Assembly: GCA_020853075.1 (NCBI GenBank)
Contig: JADYZS010000512.1
Location: forward strand, 1 to 10,038
Length of the DNA: 10,038 nucleotides
Direction of reading: 5' to 3'
Origin: Anaerolineae bacterium
Lineage (GTDB): Bacteria > Chloroflexota > Anaerolineae > JADYZS01
Made by a program: the position numbers and the translations under genes. Shown in pieces: positions 1 to 7,624 of the stretch (position 1 is the stretch's first letter; every line of letters starts with the position of its first letter). The notes under the pieces are model-generated. The model ran no database searches. It was given only the letters and a program-made list of their open reading frames with translations, and was not told the origin of the DNA.

Positions 1-903
1 GCTGTCATCATGGTGGAGTTGACCGAGGAGCGGGATGGGCAGGTCACGCTCCACAGCCAGGTGACGCCGGGGCGGGACGTGCGGCCTGTCGGCGAGGACA
101 TCGCAGCAGGGCAAGAGGTGTTGGTCGCGGGCCCGGTGCTCGGCCCCGCGGAGTTGGGCCTCGTGGCGACGGTCGGCGCGACGGCGGTGAGCGTCCATCC
201 CGCGCCGCGGGCAGCCGTCCTCTCCACGGGCGACGAGCTGGTGGAGCCCGGCAAACCGCTGCGGCCCGGCCAGATTCGCGACTCTAACCGCTTCTCTTTG
301 ATGGCAGCCGTGCGGGCGGCGGGCGGCGAGCCGATAGATCTTGGCATCGCTGGCGACCGGCCCGGCGAGTTAGAGCGTAAGGTCGCCGAAGGGCTGGAAA
401 AGGCGGACGTGCTCTTGACCTCCGGCGCAGTCAGCATGGGGCAGTTGGACTTGCTGAAACCGCTGTTGGAGGCGTGGGGCACGGTGCACGTCGGGCGCAT
501 CCGCATGAAGCCGGGCAAGCCCCTCACATTTGCCACGGTGCGTGGCAAGTCGGTCTTCGCGCTACCCGGCTTTCCCGTTTCTTCCCTGGCTACCTTTGAG
601 CTCTTCGCGCGGCCCGCGCTCCTCAAGATGCAGGGCCTCCGGCATCTGGCTCGTCCGCGCCTGCGCGTCCGCTTGGCCCATCCCATCCGCCATGAGCCGG
701 ATCGGGCCGAATACCAGCGGGCGGTCGTGACCTGGCGCGATGGCGAACTATGGGCAACGACCACAGGTTCGCAAGCCTCCAGTCGCCTCCTCTCCCTGGT
801 CGGAGCCAACGCCTTCTTGATTCTGCCGGAAGGACAAGGAAACCGCGCAGCGGGCGAGGAAGTGGAAGCGATGCTGGTGGGAGAGATACGAAACGATTTG
901 TAG
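1..903 (+). CDS. moeA: Molybdopterin molybdenumtransferase MoeA, 5'-truncated
   Basis: MoeA inserts molybdate into adenylylated molybdopterin, the last step of basic molybdenum cofactor synthesis in the cytoplasm. The reading frame is open from base 1, and its first residues (AVIMVE) align with E. coli MoeA from about residue 110, so roughly 109 N-terminal residues, including the conserved Asp59 region, lie outside the window. The ATG at 10 is therefore internal, not a start. What remains shows the family landmarks in order: VGEDI, STGDEL (bases about 223-240), a GDRP segment matching the Asp228 region, the MoCF-binding segment GAVSMGQLD, MKPGKP and LPGFPVSS, followed by the C-terminal beta domain. 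Acidic positions equivalent to E. coli Asp142, Glu188, Asp228 and Asp259 are all kept. The usual GGVS is GAVS and the usual PGNPVS is PGFPVS, both mild deviations. The stop lies 11 nt before moaC. Identification is firm; only the N-terminus is unseen. Confidence 0.94.
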   Translation, partial: AVIMVELTEERDGQVTLHSQVTPGRDVRPVGEDIAAGQEVLVAGPVLGPAELGLVATVGATAVSVHPAPRAAVLSTGDELVEPGKPLRPGQIRDSNRFSLMAAVRAAGGEPIDLGIAGDRPGELERKVAEGLEKADVLLTSGAVSMGQLDLLKPLLEAWGTVHVGRIRMKPGKPLTFATVRGKSVFALPGFPVSSLATFELFARPALLKMQGLRHLARPRLRVRLAHPIRHEPDRAEYQRAVVTWRDGELWATTTGSQASSRLLSLVGANAFLILPEGQGNRAAGEEVEAMLVGEIRNDL

Positions 904-914
904 GCATTGGAAAC

Positions 915-1403
915 GTGGAACTCACGCATCTTAACGATGAGGGCCAGGCCCGCATGGTGGACGTGGGGGCTAAGGCCGATACAGAACGCGAAGCCATCGC
1001 CCACGGTGAAGTGCAGATGAGGCCGGAAACGTTGCGCCTCATCCGCGCGGGCGACCTGCCCAAGGGCGACGTGCTGGGGACGGCGCGGCTGGCGGGCATC
1101 ATGGCCGCCAAGCGCACCGCCGAGTTGATTCCCCTCTGTCACCCGCTCCTTTTGACGCACGTGGGCGTGGATTGTGAATTGGACGAGGCGGGGAACCGGG
1201 CTATCGTGACGGCGACGGTGCGCTGCCGCGGCAAGACCGGCGTGGAAATGGAAGCATTGACGGCGGCCAGCGTTGCCTGCCTCACGATTTATGACATGGC
1301 GAAGGCGGTGGAGCGCGGCATGGTGATCGGCCCCATCCGCCTCCTGGAAAAGCGTGGCGGCAAAAGCGGCGAATGGAAAGGGGATGAGGAGTTGGCGAGA
1401 TGA
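915..1403 (+). CDS. moaC: Cyclic pyranopterin monophosphate synthase MoaC
   Basis: MoaC converts 3',8-cyclo-7,8-dihydro-GTP, the MoaA product, into cyclic pyranopterin monophosphate in molybdenum cofactor synthesis. The product from the GTG at 915 is 162 residues, against 161 for E. coli MoaC, and begins with the typical MELTHLNDEG. The frame stays open further upstream inside moeA, but that stretch has no MoaC character. The E. coli catalytic set Lys51, His77, Glu112, Glu114, Asp128 and Lys131 appears here as Lys50, His76 (in PLCHPL), Glu111, Glu113 (VEMEAL), Asp127 and Lys130 (YDMAK), all with a constant offset of one. The Shine-Dalgarno signal is weak, which suits a gene translated by coupling from moeA. 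The TGA stop overlaps the ATG of moaD. An active enzyme is expected. Confidence 0.96.
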   Translation: MELTHLNDEGQARMVDVGAKADTEREAIAHGEVQMRPETLRLIRAGDLPKGDVLGTARLAGIMAAKRTAELIPLCHPLLLTHVGVDCELDEAGNRAIVTATVRCRGKTGVEMEALTAASVACLTIYDMAKAVERGMVIGPIRLLEKRGGKSGEWKGDEELAR

Positions 1404-1657
1404 TTCAGGTGAGCGTGCGCTTGTTCGCCTCGTTGCGCGAGGCGGTAGGTCAGAAGGAATTGGCAAGACAGGTGCAGGAGGGCTCTACCATCAGCGACCT
1501 CCTGGGCGCGTTGATGCGGGAGTATCCCCGCCTGGCCCAGGCTGCTCGGCGCACCCATACGGCGGTGAATCACCAATACGTCCCTGTGGAAACGGTGCTG
1601 CGCGATGGTGACGAAGTGGCGTTGTTTCCGCCAGTGAGCGGTGGAGCCGTACCATGA
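1400..1657 (+). CDS. moaD: Molybdopterin synthase small subunit MoaD (sulfur carrier) with a post-GG tail
   Basis: MoaD is the ubiquitin-fold sulfur carrier of molybdopterin synthase. Its C-terminal glycine is adenylated, then thiocarboxylated, and gives sulfur to the pterin held by MoaE. The 85-residue product has the family features: the VRLFASLREAVG start, the NHQYV beta segment, the DGDEVALFPPVSGG end, and near-standard length (E. coli, 81). It overlaps moaC by ATGA at its start and moaE by ATGA at its end, so the three are very probably translationally coupled. The oddity is at the C-terminus. The functional Gly-Gly is at residues 81-82, but three more codons (Ala-Val-Pro) follow before TGA. 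Known MoaD proteins normally end at Gly-Gly because the glycine carboxylate is the reactive group, so this one would need trimming or acts differently. The family call is secure; the consequence of the tail is inference. Confidence 0.92.
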   Translation: MIQVSVRLFASLREAVGQKELARQVQEGSTISDLLGALMREYPRLAQAARRTHTAVNHQYVPVETVLRDGDEVALFPPVSGGAVP

Positions 1658-2142
1658 GCGGGAAATTGTTTGAGATTGTCACCGGGCCGCTATCTTCAGA
1701 CGAGGCGGCGAGGCGCGTGGCTGCGCCCAACGTGGGGGCGATTGTGACCTTCATCGGCACCGTGCGCGACCACACAGGCGACCGGCAGGTAGATTACCTG
1801 GAATACGAAGCCTATCCTGAAATGGCGGAGCCGCTCCTGGCGCAGATCGGGCGCGAGGCCCAGGAACGGTGGCCCAGCATCTTGAAGGTAGCCATTGTCC
1901 ACCGCACCGGCCATCTTAATATCGGTGAGGCGAGCATCGTCATCGCAGTCGCCGCGTCTCACCGGCAGGAGACGTTCGCCGCCTGCTCCTACATTATTGA
2001 TCGCGTCAAGGCCATCGTCCCCATCTGGAAAAAGGAAGTGTGGGCCGACGGCGAGGTTTGGATTGAGGGGCCGCGCCAACCCGACCCGGCGACTGCCGGA
2101 GCCTGGGCCGGGGTCACGCCTTTTAAGGCCGCAAGGCAGTAG
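1654..2142 (+). CDS. moaE: Molybdopterin synthase catalytic subunit MoaE
   Basis: MoaE is the large subunit of molybdopterin synthase. It binds cyclic pyranopterin monophosphate and receives sulfur from two MoaD thiocarboxylates to form the dithiolene. The 162-residue protein shows GAIVTFIGTVRDH (about residues 28-40), the LEYEAYPEMAE segment, HR at 103-104, and a VKAIVPIWKKE segment with Lys119 and Lys126, the same numbering as the catalytic lysines of E. coli MoaE. A WIEGPRQ segment and a Trp-rich end follow. The start ATG overlaps the moaD stop, consistent with making the two subunits together. The stop is only 3 nt before the next gene. Nothing needed for catalysis appears missing. Confidence 0.96.
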   Translation: MSGKLFEIVTGPLSSDEAARRVAAPNVGAIVTFIGTVRDHTGDRQVDYLEYEAYPEMAEPLLAQIGREAQERWPSILKVAIVHRTGHLNIGEASIVIAVAASHRQETFAACSYIIDRVKAIVPIWKKEVWADGEVWIEGPRQPDPATAGAWAGVTPFKAARQ

Positions 2143-2145
2143 TCC

Positions 2146-3135
2146 ATGCCTTTTCCCGTCACCGTTGCAGTCATCCTGGCCCTCGTTTTCGCTTTCATCA
2201 ACGGGTTTTACGACAGCGCGAACCTGGTGGCCACCGCGATCTCGGCCAGGGCACTCTCGCCCCGATGGGCTTTCGCTCTCGCCACGCTGGCGGTTCTCGC
2301 AGGTCCGTTTTTGTTCGGCACCGCCGTCGCCACCACGGTGGGGGCAGGTGTCGTCAACCCGCAGGCGAGCCGCTCCGGCGTCATTGTGGCCGCCCTTCTC
2401 AGCGCTATCCTCTGGAGCCTGATGACCTGGTTCCTGGGGATCCCCTCATCCACCTCCCATGCCCTCATCGGGGGTATCCTGGGCGCGGCGATCTTGGAAG
2501 ATGGGATAGCGGTGGTGCAGACACCCGGCCTGGTGAAGATCGCGGTTGCTCTCTTCGTCTCACCTATCGCCGGTTTGGCCGGCGGTTATCTGTTGATGAA
2601 GGTTGTGCTCTTCCTCGTGCGAGGGGCGTCTCCCGGCATCAACGTTCAGTTCCGGCGGCTGCAAGTCCTGGCGGTCATCGGCCTCGGCCTGGGCCTCGGC
2701 GCGAATGACGCACAAAAGGCTATCGGCATCATCACACTGGCCCTGGTGGCGGGAGGCACATTGACAGAATTTCAGGTTCCCCTGTGGGCCATCGCCGCGG
2801 GCGCGGTGGCTCTCGCTCTCGGCGTCGGTCTGGGCGGCTGGCGGATCATCCATACGGTCGGCGGGAAGTTCTACAAGGTGCGCCCGGTGCATGGCTTCGC
2901 CGCCCAGACGACGGCAATGGGCGTGCTGCTGGCAGCGGCGCTCTGGGGTGGGCTGGCCAGCACGACGCAGGTGGTCAACACCGCGATCTGGGGTGTGGGG
3001 TCAGCCGAGCGCATCAGCAAGGTGCGCTGGAGCGTGGCCGCCGACATCGCCTGGGCCTGGGTGCTGACAATCCCGGTTACCATGCTCCTGGGCGCGCTGG
3101 TCAGCCTGCTCATTCGCCGCGTGCCGGGGTTTTAG
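2146..3135 (+). CDS. PiT-family inorganic phosphate (anion) permease
   Basis: This is an integral membrane transporter of the PiT (PHO4) family, which carries phosphate by cation symport; a few family members, such as Bacillus CysP, carry sulfate instead. The 329-residue product is strongly hydrophobic, with about ten predicted membrane segments in two inverted halves. The first half has NGFYDSANLVAT (residues 19-30) and GIPSSTSH (98-105). The second half has GANDAQKAIGI (185-195) and ASTTQVVN (271-278). The second half usually reads STTH, so His is replaced by Gln275 here. Residue 22 is Tyr where E. coli PitA has His. The gene starts 3 nt after moaE and is followed after 11 nt by a DUF47 gene, the standard Pit partner, which favours phosphate. 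Location in a molybdenum cofactor gene train leaves another oxyanion possible. Family is sure; substrate is not. Confidence 0.93.
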   Translation: MPFPVTVAVILALVFAFINGFYDSANLVATAISARALSPRWAFALATLAVLAGPFLFGTAVATTVGAGVVNPQASRSGVIVAALLSAILWSLMTWFLGIPSSTSHALIGGILGAAILEDGIAVVQTPGLVKIAVALFVSPIAGLAGGYLLMKVVLFLVRGASPGINVQFRRLQVLAVIGLGLGLGANDAQKAIGIITLALVAGGTLTEFQVPLWAIAAGAVALALGVGLGGWRIIHTVGGKFYKVRPVHGFAAQTTAMGVLLAAALWGGLASTTQVVNTAIWGVGSAERISKVRWSVAADIAWAWVLTIPVTMLLGALVSLLIRRVPGF

Positions 3136-3146
3136 AAAGGGTGCGC

Positions 3147-3773
3147 ATGGGGCTAAAAGAGTTCTTCCGTCCGCGACAGAGCAATTTCTTGCGGCTCCTC
3201 AACGAACAGTCGGCCAAGACATTGGAAGGGCTGGAGGCGCTCCTGGCTTACATGCAGGCCCGCGATGAGGATGCTGCCCGGCGGGTGGAGAAGGCCGAGA
3301 AAGAGGCGGACGAACTGCGCCGCATCCTGATAGACGAACTGAACCGCACCTTCGTTACGCCGATGGATCGGGAAGACCTCTTCAACCTCTCACGCGCCAT
3401 TGACGACATCCTGGACTACGCCTACAGCACAGTGGACGAGATGCAACTGTTGGGCGTTGAACCTAACGACTACCTGCGGCGCATGGTGTCGCTCTTGCGG
3501 GATGCCGCCAACGAGATAGACCTGGCGATGCAGCGGTTGAAGGATCACCCCAACGTCGCCAGCGAGCACGCGCTGCGGGCGAAGGCGTTGGAGAATCGGG
3601 TGGAGAGCGTCTATCGCGAGGCGATTGCCGCGCTGTTCAAGGGGCCCAAGGACCTGGAGCACGTCGTAGAGATGCTGAAACTGCGAGAGATCTACCGCCA
3701 CCTCTCTAACGCGGCGGATCGGGGCGACGCGGCGGCCAACGTCATCGCCGACGTCGTCGTGAAGATGGCGTAG
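3147..3773 (+). CDS. DUF47 / PhoU-like accessory protein of the Pit permease
   Basis: This 208-residue, all-helical cytoplasmic protein of the DUF47 (TIGR00153) family is distantly like PhoU. Such proteins are commonly encoded beside Pit permeases and are thought to regulate or assist transport. It opens with MGLKEFFRPRQSNFLRLLNEQS, followed by charged heptad-rich helices (VEKAEKEADELRR) and the segment FVTPMDREDLFNLSRAIDDILDYAY (about residues 69-93), where the acidic residues recall the metal-binding E/DxxxD pattern of PhoU. The ATG at 3147 is chosen because an AGAAAGG Shine-Dalgarno sits six bases upstream; the GTG at 3141 would place the start next to it. It follows the permease by 11 nt, so cotranscription is very likely. 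Confidence 0.93.
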   Translation: MGLKEFFRPRQSNFLRLLNEQSAKTLEGLEALLAYMQARDEDAARRVEKAEKEADELRRILIDELNRTFVTPMDREDLFNLSRAIDDILDYAYSTVDEMQLLGVEPNDYLRRMVSLLRDAANEIDLAMQRLKDHPNVASEHALRAKALENRVESVYREAIAALFKGPKDLEHVVEMLKLREIYRHLSNAADRGDAAANVIADVVVKMA

Positions 3774-3784
3774 AGAAGCGTAAC

Positions 3785-6508
3785 GTGCCTGACTACGTAC
3801 CTCCGCAACACCTGGTTGGGCGCAGCGAGGAACTGGCGCGCCTGCACGAATTCTGGCAGAGCGCCCGCGAGGGCCGCGGCCAAACCGTCTTCGTGACGGG
3901 CGAGGCCGGCATGGGCAAGTCAACCCTGGTGGAAGCGTTCATCGCCCAGGTCGCTGCCTCGCGCCAGAAGGGTGGCCCCGTTATCCAGATCGCGCGCGGC
4001 AACTGCTCGCAGCAGTTCGGGCGCGAGGAGGCGTTTCTTCCTTTTGCCGAGGCTCTGGGCGATCTGCTCAAGAAGGAGGCGAGCGACCAGAGCACGGCGC
4101 GCAAACTCCTCGGCGTCATCTACGACAGCGCGCCGGCCTGGATGGGGATCGTCCCTGTCGTGGGCGGTGTCCTCTCCGGCGTCATGGAGACGGCGAAATC
4201 CGCGCGCGAGCACTTCGGCGGGCAGGGGCAAGCCCAGGTCAGCCAGCCCGACCAGAGCCGCATGTTGCAGGAATACACCAACGCGGTGCTGGCCCTGGCG
4301 CAGCGCGGGCCTGTGCTTCTCTTTCTGGACGATCTGCACTGGGCCGACGCGGCGACGGTGGCGTTGCTGGCTCACCTGGCGCGACGTATTGCCTCGCAGC
4401 CGGTCTTCATCGTAGGCACTTACCGGCCCTCTGATTTAGCGGTGGCGCAGCATCCTTTGTACGCGGCCCGCCGCGAACTGGATCGCTACAAAGCCTGCAC
4501 AGAGATCGCGCTCACTACCTTTGACCGGACGGGCTTTGCGGCGGTGGTGAGCAACGCTTTTCCCGACCACGCCCTGCCGGAGGATTTCCTGGATCGCCTC
4601 TACGAGCAGACCGGCGGTGTGCCCCTCTACGTCGTAGAGACCTTGACTTACCTGCGGGATGACGGCATCATCGGCCAGGTGGAAGGGCGCTGGCAGTTGA
4701 CCGGCACGTTGGAGAATATCCAACTCCCCGCGTCGGTGGAGGCGGTGATCCAGAAGCGGTTGGAGCGGCTGGACGAGGAGCAGGGCCGGGCGATGCAGTA
4801 CGCCAGCGTAGAGGGCACCGATTTCACCTCTATCGTCCTTTCCCAATTGCTGGAACAAGATGAACTTGCAATAGAGGAGCGGCTGGAGAAGGTGGAGAAG
4901 ACCCACCACCTGATTCAATTTGACAGCGAGGTGGAACTGGGCAATGACCTTGCCAGCCGCTACCGTTTCAGCCACGCCCTCTTTCAGAAGGTCCTCTACG
5001 ATGCGCTGCGCGGCAAACGCCTGATTCTGCTACACAGGCGCGTGGGCGAGGCGATGGAACGACTATACGGCGACAAAACGGGGGAAGTCGCCCACCAGTT
5101 AGCCATCCACTTTGAGGCAGGCGGCTTGCCGGAAAAGTCGCTCACCTACACCTTGCAGGCCGCGCAACGGGCCATACGCCTCTACGCCTGGGAGGAGGCG
5201 GCCCTCGGCTTTGAGCGGGCCGAGCGATTGGCAGAGCACGCCAGCGCTCCCGACGCCGTCGCGGTGCAGGTGAAAGAGGGCCAGGGCGACATCGCCCTGG
5301 CCCGCGCCTGCTACCATGATGCCATCGCTGCCTACGACGCCGCATCGGAGGCCCTTGACCTGGCGTTAGTTGATGATGAGAACGAAGTGCGCGCCCGCCT
5401 GCACCGCAAGCGAGCGCGGGCCTGCGAGTTCCTGGGCGATTACGCGGCGGCCTTCGCTGCGCTGGACGAGGGGCTGCGCCTGGCTCCACCGGAGTCGTTG
5501 GAAAAGGCCGCGCTGCACGTCATGGGCGCGGGCCTCCACCACCGCCAGGGACGACACCGGCAAGCGTTAGCCTGGTGCGAAGAGGCCCTGGCTGCCAACG
5601 GTCTGCCGAAGGTGCATCCCCTGCGCGCCCATGCCGAAAGCCTCAGGGGTGTGATGAACGTCTATCTGGGGCATCCTGATGAGGCGTTGTCGCCGCTGAA
5701 CCTCGCCCTGAAGATATACACCCGTCTGGAAGATTTGCCGGGTCGGTTTGACGTCTGTTCTAACCTCGGCCTCACCCACTTCACACTGGCCGGCGCGGGC
5801 GATTGGGCACGAGCCAAAGAGTACCACGAGCAGGCGCGGGCCCTGGCCGAACGGATGAACGACAGCGAACGCCTTGCCCGCGCCAACCTTAATCTGGGCT
5901 GGCTGGCTTATTGCCTGGGCGACACGGAGCGGGCCATTGATGCCTTTGTCCACTCTCTACGCACCTGGACGGAGAGCGGCGCGCGCCTGATGGGCGCCAT
6001 CGTCCACAACACCCTGGGCGCGGCGGAGTTGGCTTGCGGCCAGCATACGGCTGCATTGGCTCATCTGCAACGGGCTGTTGACGTATTGGTAGAGGTGGGC
6101 GCTCACGGCCAGTTGGCCGAGACGCGGCGCTTCCTGGCGTTAACGCACCTGGCAATCGGCGACCTTCCTACCGCCCACAAAGAAGCCGGAGAAGCATTAG
6201 ACCTGGCGCGCACGGCGGAAGCGCAATTAGACGAAGCGGCAGCCCAACGCGTCCTGGGCCAGGTCGCACTGGCCGAAGGGAATCTGGACGCGGCGGCCAG
6301 CGCGCTGGCCGCCAGTTGTGTCCTGCTGGACGGGGACGGCAATCGCTACGAACGCGGACAGACGCTGGTTGCTCTGGCCGAGTTAGAGAGGCGGCGCGGC
6401 CAGACGACACGGGTTGACACCTTATTGACCGACGCCATCGCTATCTTCGCAGACCTCGGCGCCGCGCGTGAGTTGCAGCAGGCGCGTGCCCTCGCCCAAG
6501 ATAGATAG
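3785..6508 (+). CDS. STAND-type AAA ATPase with C-terminal TPR-like repeats, no output domain seen
   Basis: This 907-residue protein has the layout of a signal-transduction ATPase (AAA_16/STAND, MalT-like). An entry motif LVGRSEELARL (residues 10-20) precedes a Walker A GEAGMGKST (39-47), a Walker B VLLFLDDLHWAD (177-188) and a GTYR motif (211-214). A helical and winged-helix-like part up to about 420 includes the YRFSHALFQKVLYDAL motif (393-408). From about 440 to 905 there are repeated helical pairs with TPR character, for example GDYAAAFAALDEGL, LGDTERAIDAF and CGQHTAALAHLQRAV. Relatives usually carry a LuxR-type HTH, a cyclase or a kinase domain; none is visible here, so any output must come through a partner. 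GTG at 3785 is the start because the motif-bearing N-terminus begins there. It lies 11 nt after the DUF47 gene with only a weak GAGAAG signal, so it probably shares the operon. Role and ligand are unknown. Confidence 0.85.
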   Translation: MPDYVPPQHLVGRSEELARLHEFWQSAREGRGQTVFVTGEAGMGKSTLVEAFIAQVAASRQKGGPVIQIARGNCSQQFGREEAFLPFAEALGDLLKKEASDQSTARKLLGVIYDSAPAWMGIVPVVGGVLSGVMETAKSAREHFGGQGQAQVSQPDQSRMLQEYTNAVLALAQRGPVLLFLDDLHWADAATVALLAHLARRIASQPVFIVGTYRPSDLAVAQHPLYAARRELDRYKACTEIALTTFDRTGFAAVVSNAFPDHALPEDFLDRLYEQTGGVPLYVVETLTYLRDDGIIGQVEGRWQLTGTLENIQLPASVEAVIQKRLERLDEEQGRAMQYASVEGTDFTSIVLSQLLEQDELAIEERLEKVEKTHHLIQFDSEVELGNDLASRYRFSHALFQKVLYDALRGKRLILLHRRVGEAMERLYGDKTGEVAHQLAIHFEAGGLPEKSLTYTLQAAQRAIRLYAWEEAALGFERAERLAEHASAPDAVAVQVKEGQGDIALARACYHDAIAAYDAASEALDLALVDDENEVRARLHRKRARACEFLGDYAAAFAALDEGLRLAPPESLEKAALHVMGAGLHHRQGRHRQALAWCEEALAANGLPKVHPLRAHAESLRGVMNVYLGHPDEALSPLNLALKIYTRLEDLPGRFDVCSNLGLTHFTLAGAGDWARAKEYHEQARALAERMNDSERLARANLNLGWLAYCLGDTERAIDAFVHSLRTWTESGARLMGAIVHNTLGAAELACGQHTAALAHLQRAVDVLVEVGAHGQLAETRRFLALTHLAIGDLPTAHKEAGEALDLARTAEAQLDEAAAQRVLGQVALAEGNLDAAASALAASCVLLDGDGNRYERGQTLVALAELERRRGQTTRVDTLLTDAIAIFADLGAARELQQARALAQDR

Positions 6509-6537
6509 TTTTGGGGATGAGCGCCAACCAAATAGCC

Positions 6538-6565
6538 TTGCGGTTTTGCCCAGTCGCGGTATAAT
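6538..6565 (+). promoter_or_regulatory. Sigma70-type promoter for the TIM-barrel gene
   Basis: A perfect TATAAT at 6560-6565 lies 16 nt downstream of TTGCGG (6538-6543), which matches the first three bases of the -35 consensus. Transcription would start near 6572 and give a leader of about 50 nt. It sits in the first sizeable gap (114 nt) after the long gene train, which fits a new transcription unit. No intrinsic terminator for the preceding gene is visible in the gap. Confidence 0.65.
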
Positions 6566-6608
6566 GGGACTGCTTCCCTATACTTCATACTCTACATCCT
6601 CATCAGCG

Positions 6609-6616
6609 AAGGAGGT
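6609..6616 (+). promoter_or_regulatory. Strong Shine-Dalgarno site
   Basis: AAGGAGGT is an almost full complement of the 16S rRNA 3' end and ends six bases before the ATG at 6623. It is the strongest ribosome binding site in the window. It fixes the start of the isomerase-like gene and suggests high translation, in contrast to the weak sites in the upstream gene train. Confidence 0.85.
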
Positions 6617-6622
6617 TGCACT

Positions 6623-7624
6623 ATGGCTAGACCCGTCACTTTGTTCACCGGCCAGTGGGCCGATTTGCCCCTGGCAGTCCTGGCTCAGAAGGTCGCGCAG
6701 TGGGGCTTTGATGGGCTGGAACTCGCCTGCTGGGGCGATCATTTTGACGTGGAGAAAGCCCTTTCAGACGATGGCTATTGCCGCTCCCGCTGGGACATCC
6801 TGGGCAAGCACAACCTGCAATGCTTCGCCATCAGCACGCACCTGGTCGGCCAGGCCGTCTGCGACGACCCCATTGACGAGCGCCACAAGGGCATCCTGCC
6901 CGCCCGCATCTGGGGCGATGGGAAGCCCGAAGGCGTCCGCCAGCGCGCCGCCGAAGAGATAAAGAACACGGCCCGCGCCGCGGCTAAGCTCGGCGTCAAG
7001 GTAGTCAACGGCTTCACCGGCTCCAAGATCTGGCGCACCTTAGCCATGTTCCCGCCAGTGCCGCCGGAGATGATAGAGGCGGGCTACAAGGATTTCGCCG
7101 ACCGCTGGAACCCCATCCTGGACGTCTTTGACCAGGTAGGGGTCAAGTTCGCGTTGGAAGTCCACCCATCTGAGATCGCGTACGACTTCTGGACGACAAA
7201 ACGGACGCTTGAGGCCGTCAACCGTCGCCCGGCTTTTGGCATCAACTATGACCCCAGTCACCTCTATTGGCAGATGATGGACCCGGCACTCTTCGTCTAT
7301 GAGTTCGGCGACCGCATCTACCACATGCACGTCAAAGAATCTGTCCGCGTGCTGGATGGGCGCAACGGCATCTTGGGGTCGCATCTCTTCTTTGGCGATC
7401 ACCGGCGCGGTTGGGATTTCGTGTCGCCGGGGCGCGGTGGCGTTCCTTTTGAGAGGGTCTTCCGCGCCTTGAACACCGTGGGCTACAAGGGGCCATTCTC
7501 TATTGAGTGGGAAGACAACGGCATGAACCGCGACCAGGGTGCACCGGAGGCCTTGGCGATGGTGCGTCACCTGGACCTGACACCGTCGGACGTGGCCTTT
7601 GACGCTGCGTTCAAGAGCAAGTAG
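6623..7624 (+). CDS. Sugar-phosphate isomerase/epimerase-like TIM-barrel protein
   Basis: This 333-residue protein belongs to the xylose isomerase-like/AP endonuclease 2 TIM-barrel superfamily (COG1082, IolE-like). Members act on sugars, inositols or keto acids through a bound divalent metal. The sequence shows alternating strand/helix pattern, an N-terminal GFDGLELACWGDH (28-40), and candidate metal or catalytic residues Glu179 (ALEVHP), Asp210 and His213 (NYDPSHL), His236 (HMHVKES) and Glu295 (SIEWED), in the family's usual order. No signal peptide is seen, so it is cytoplasmic. It has its own promoter and a strong ribosome binding site. The downstream neighbour is 238 nt away and unrelated, so context does not reveal the substrate. 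The fold and superfamily are well supported; the exact reaction is not. Confidence 0.85.
   Translation: MARPVTLFTGQWADLPLAVLAQKVAQWGFDGLELACWGDHFDVEKALSDDGYCRSRWDILGKHNLQCFAISTHLVGQAVCDDPIDERHKGILPARIWGDGKPEGVRQRAAEEIKNTARAAAKLGVKVVNGFTGSKIWRTLAMFPPVPPEMIEAGYKDFADRWNPILDVFDQVGVKFALEVHPSEIAYDFWTTKRTLEAVNRRPAFGINYDPSHLYWQMMDPALFVYEFGDRIYHMHVKESVRVLDGRNGILGSHLFFGDHRRGWDFVSPGRGGVPFERVFRALNTVGYKGPFSIEWEDNGMNRDQGAPEALAMVRHLDLTPSDVAFDAAFKSK

Noticed and set aside
750..914. An upstream extension of moaC inside moeA
   Set aside because: MoaC homology and the expected length begin at GTG 915; the extension overlaps firmly identified moeA codons and reads as composition-driven noise.
2784..3146. An upstream extension of the DUF47 gene inside the permease
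   Set aside because: The extension is an out-of-frame shadow of the permease; DUF47 begins at ATG 3147 with a Shine-Dalgarno just upstream.
6468..6962. A + strand open frame spanning the promoter gap and the start of the TIM-barrel gene
   Set aside because: It overlaps two well-supported genes in another frame and shows no domain features.
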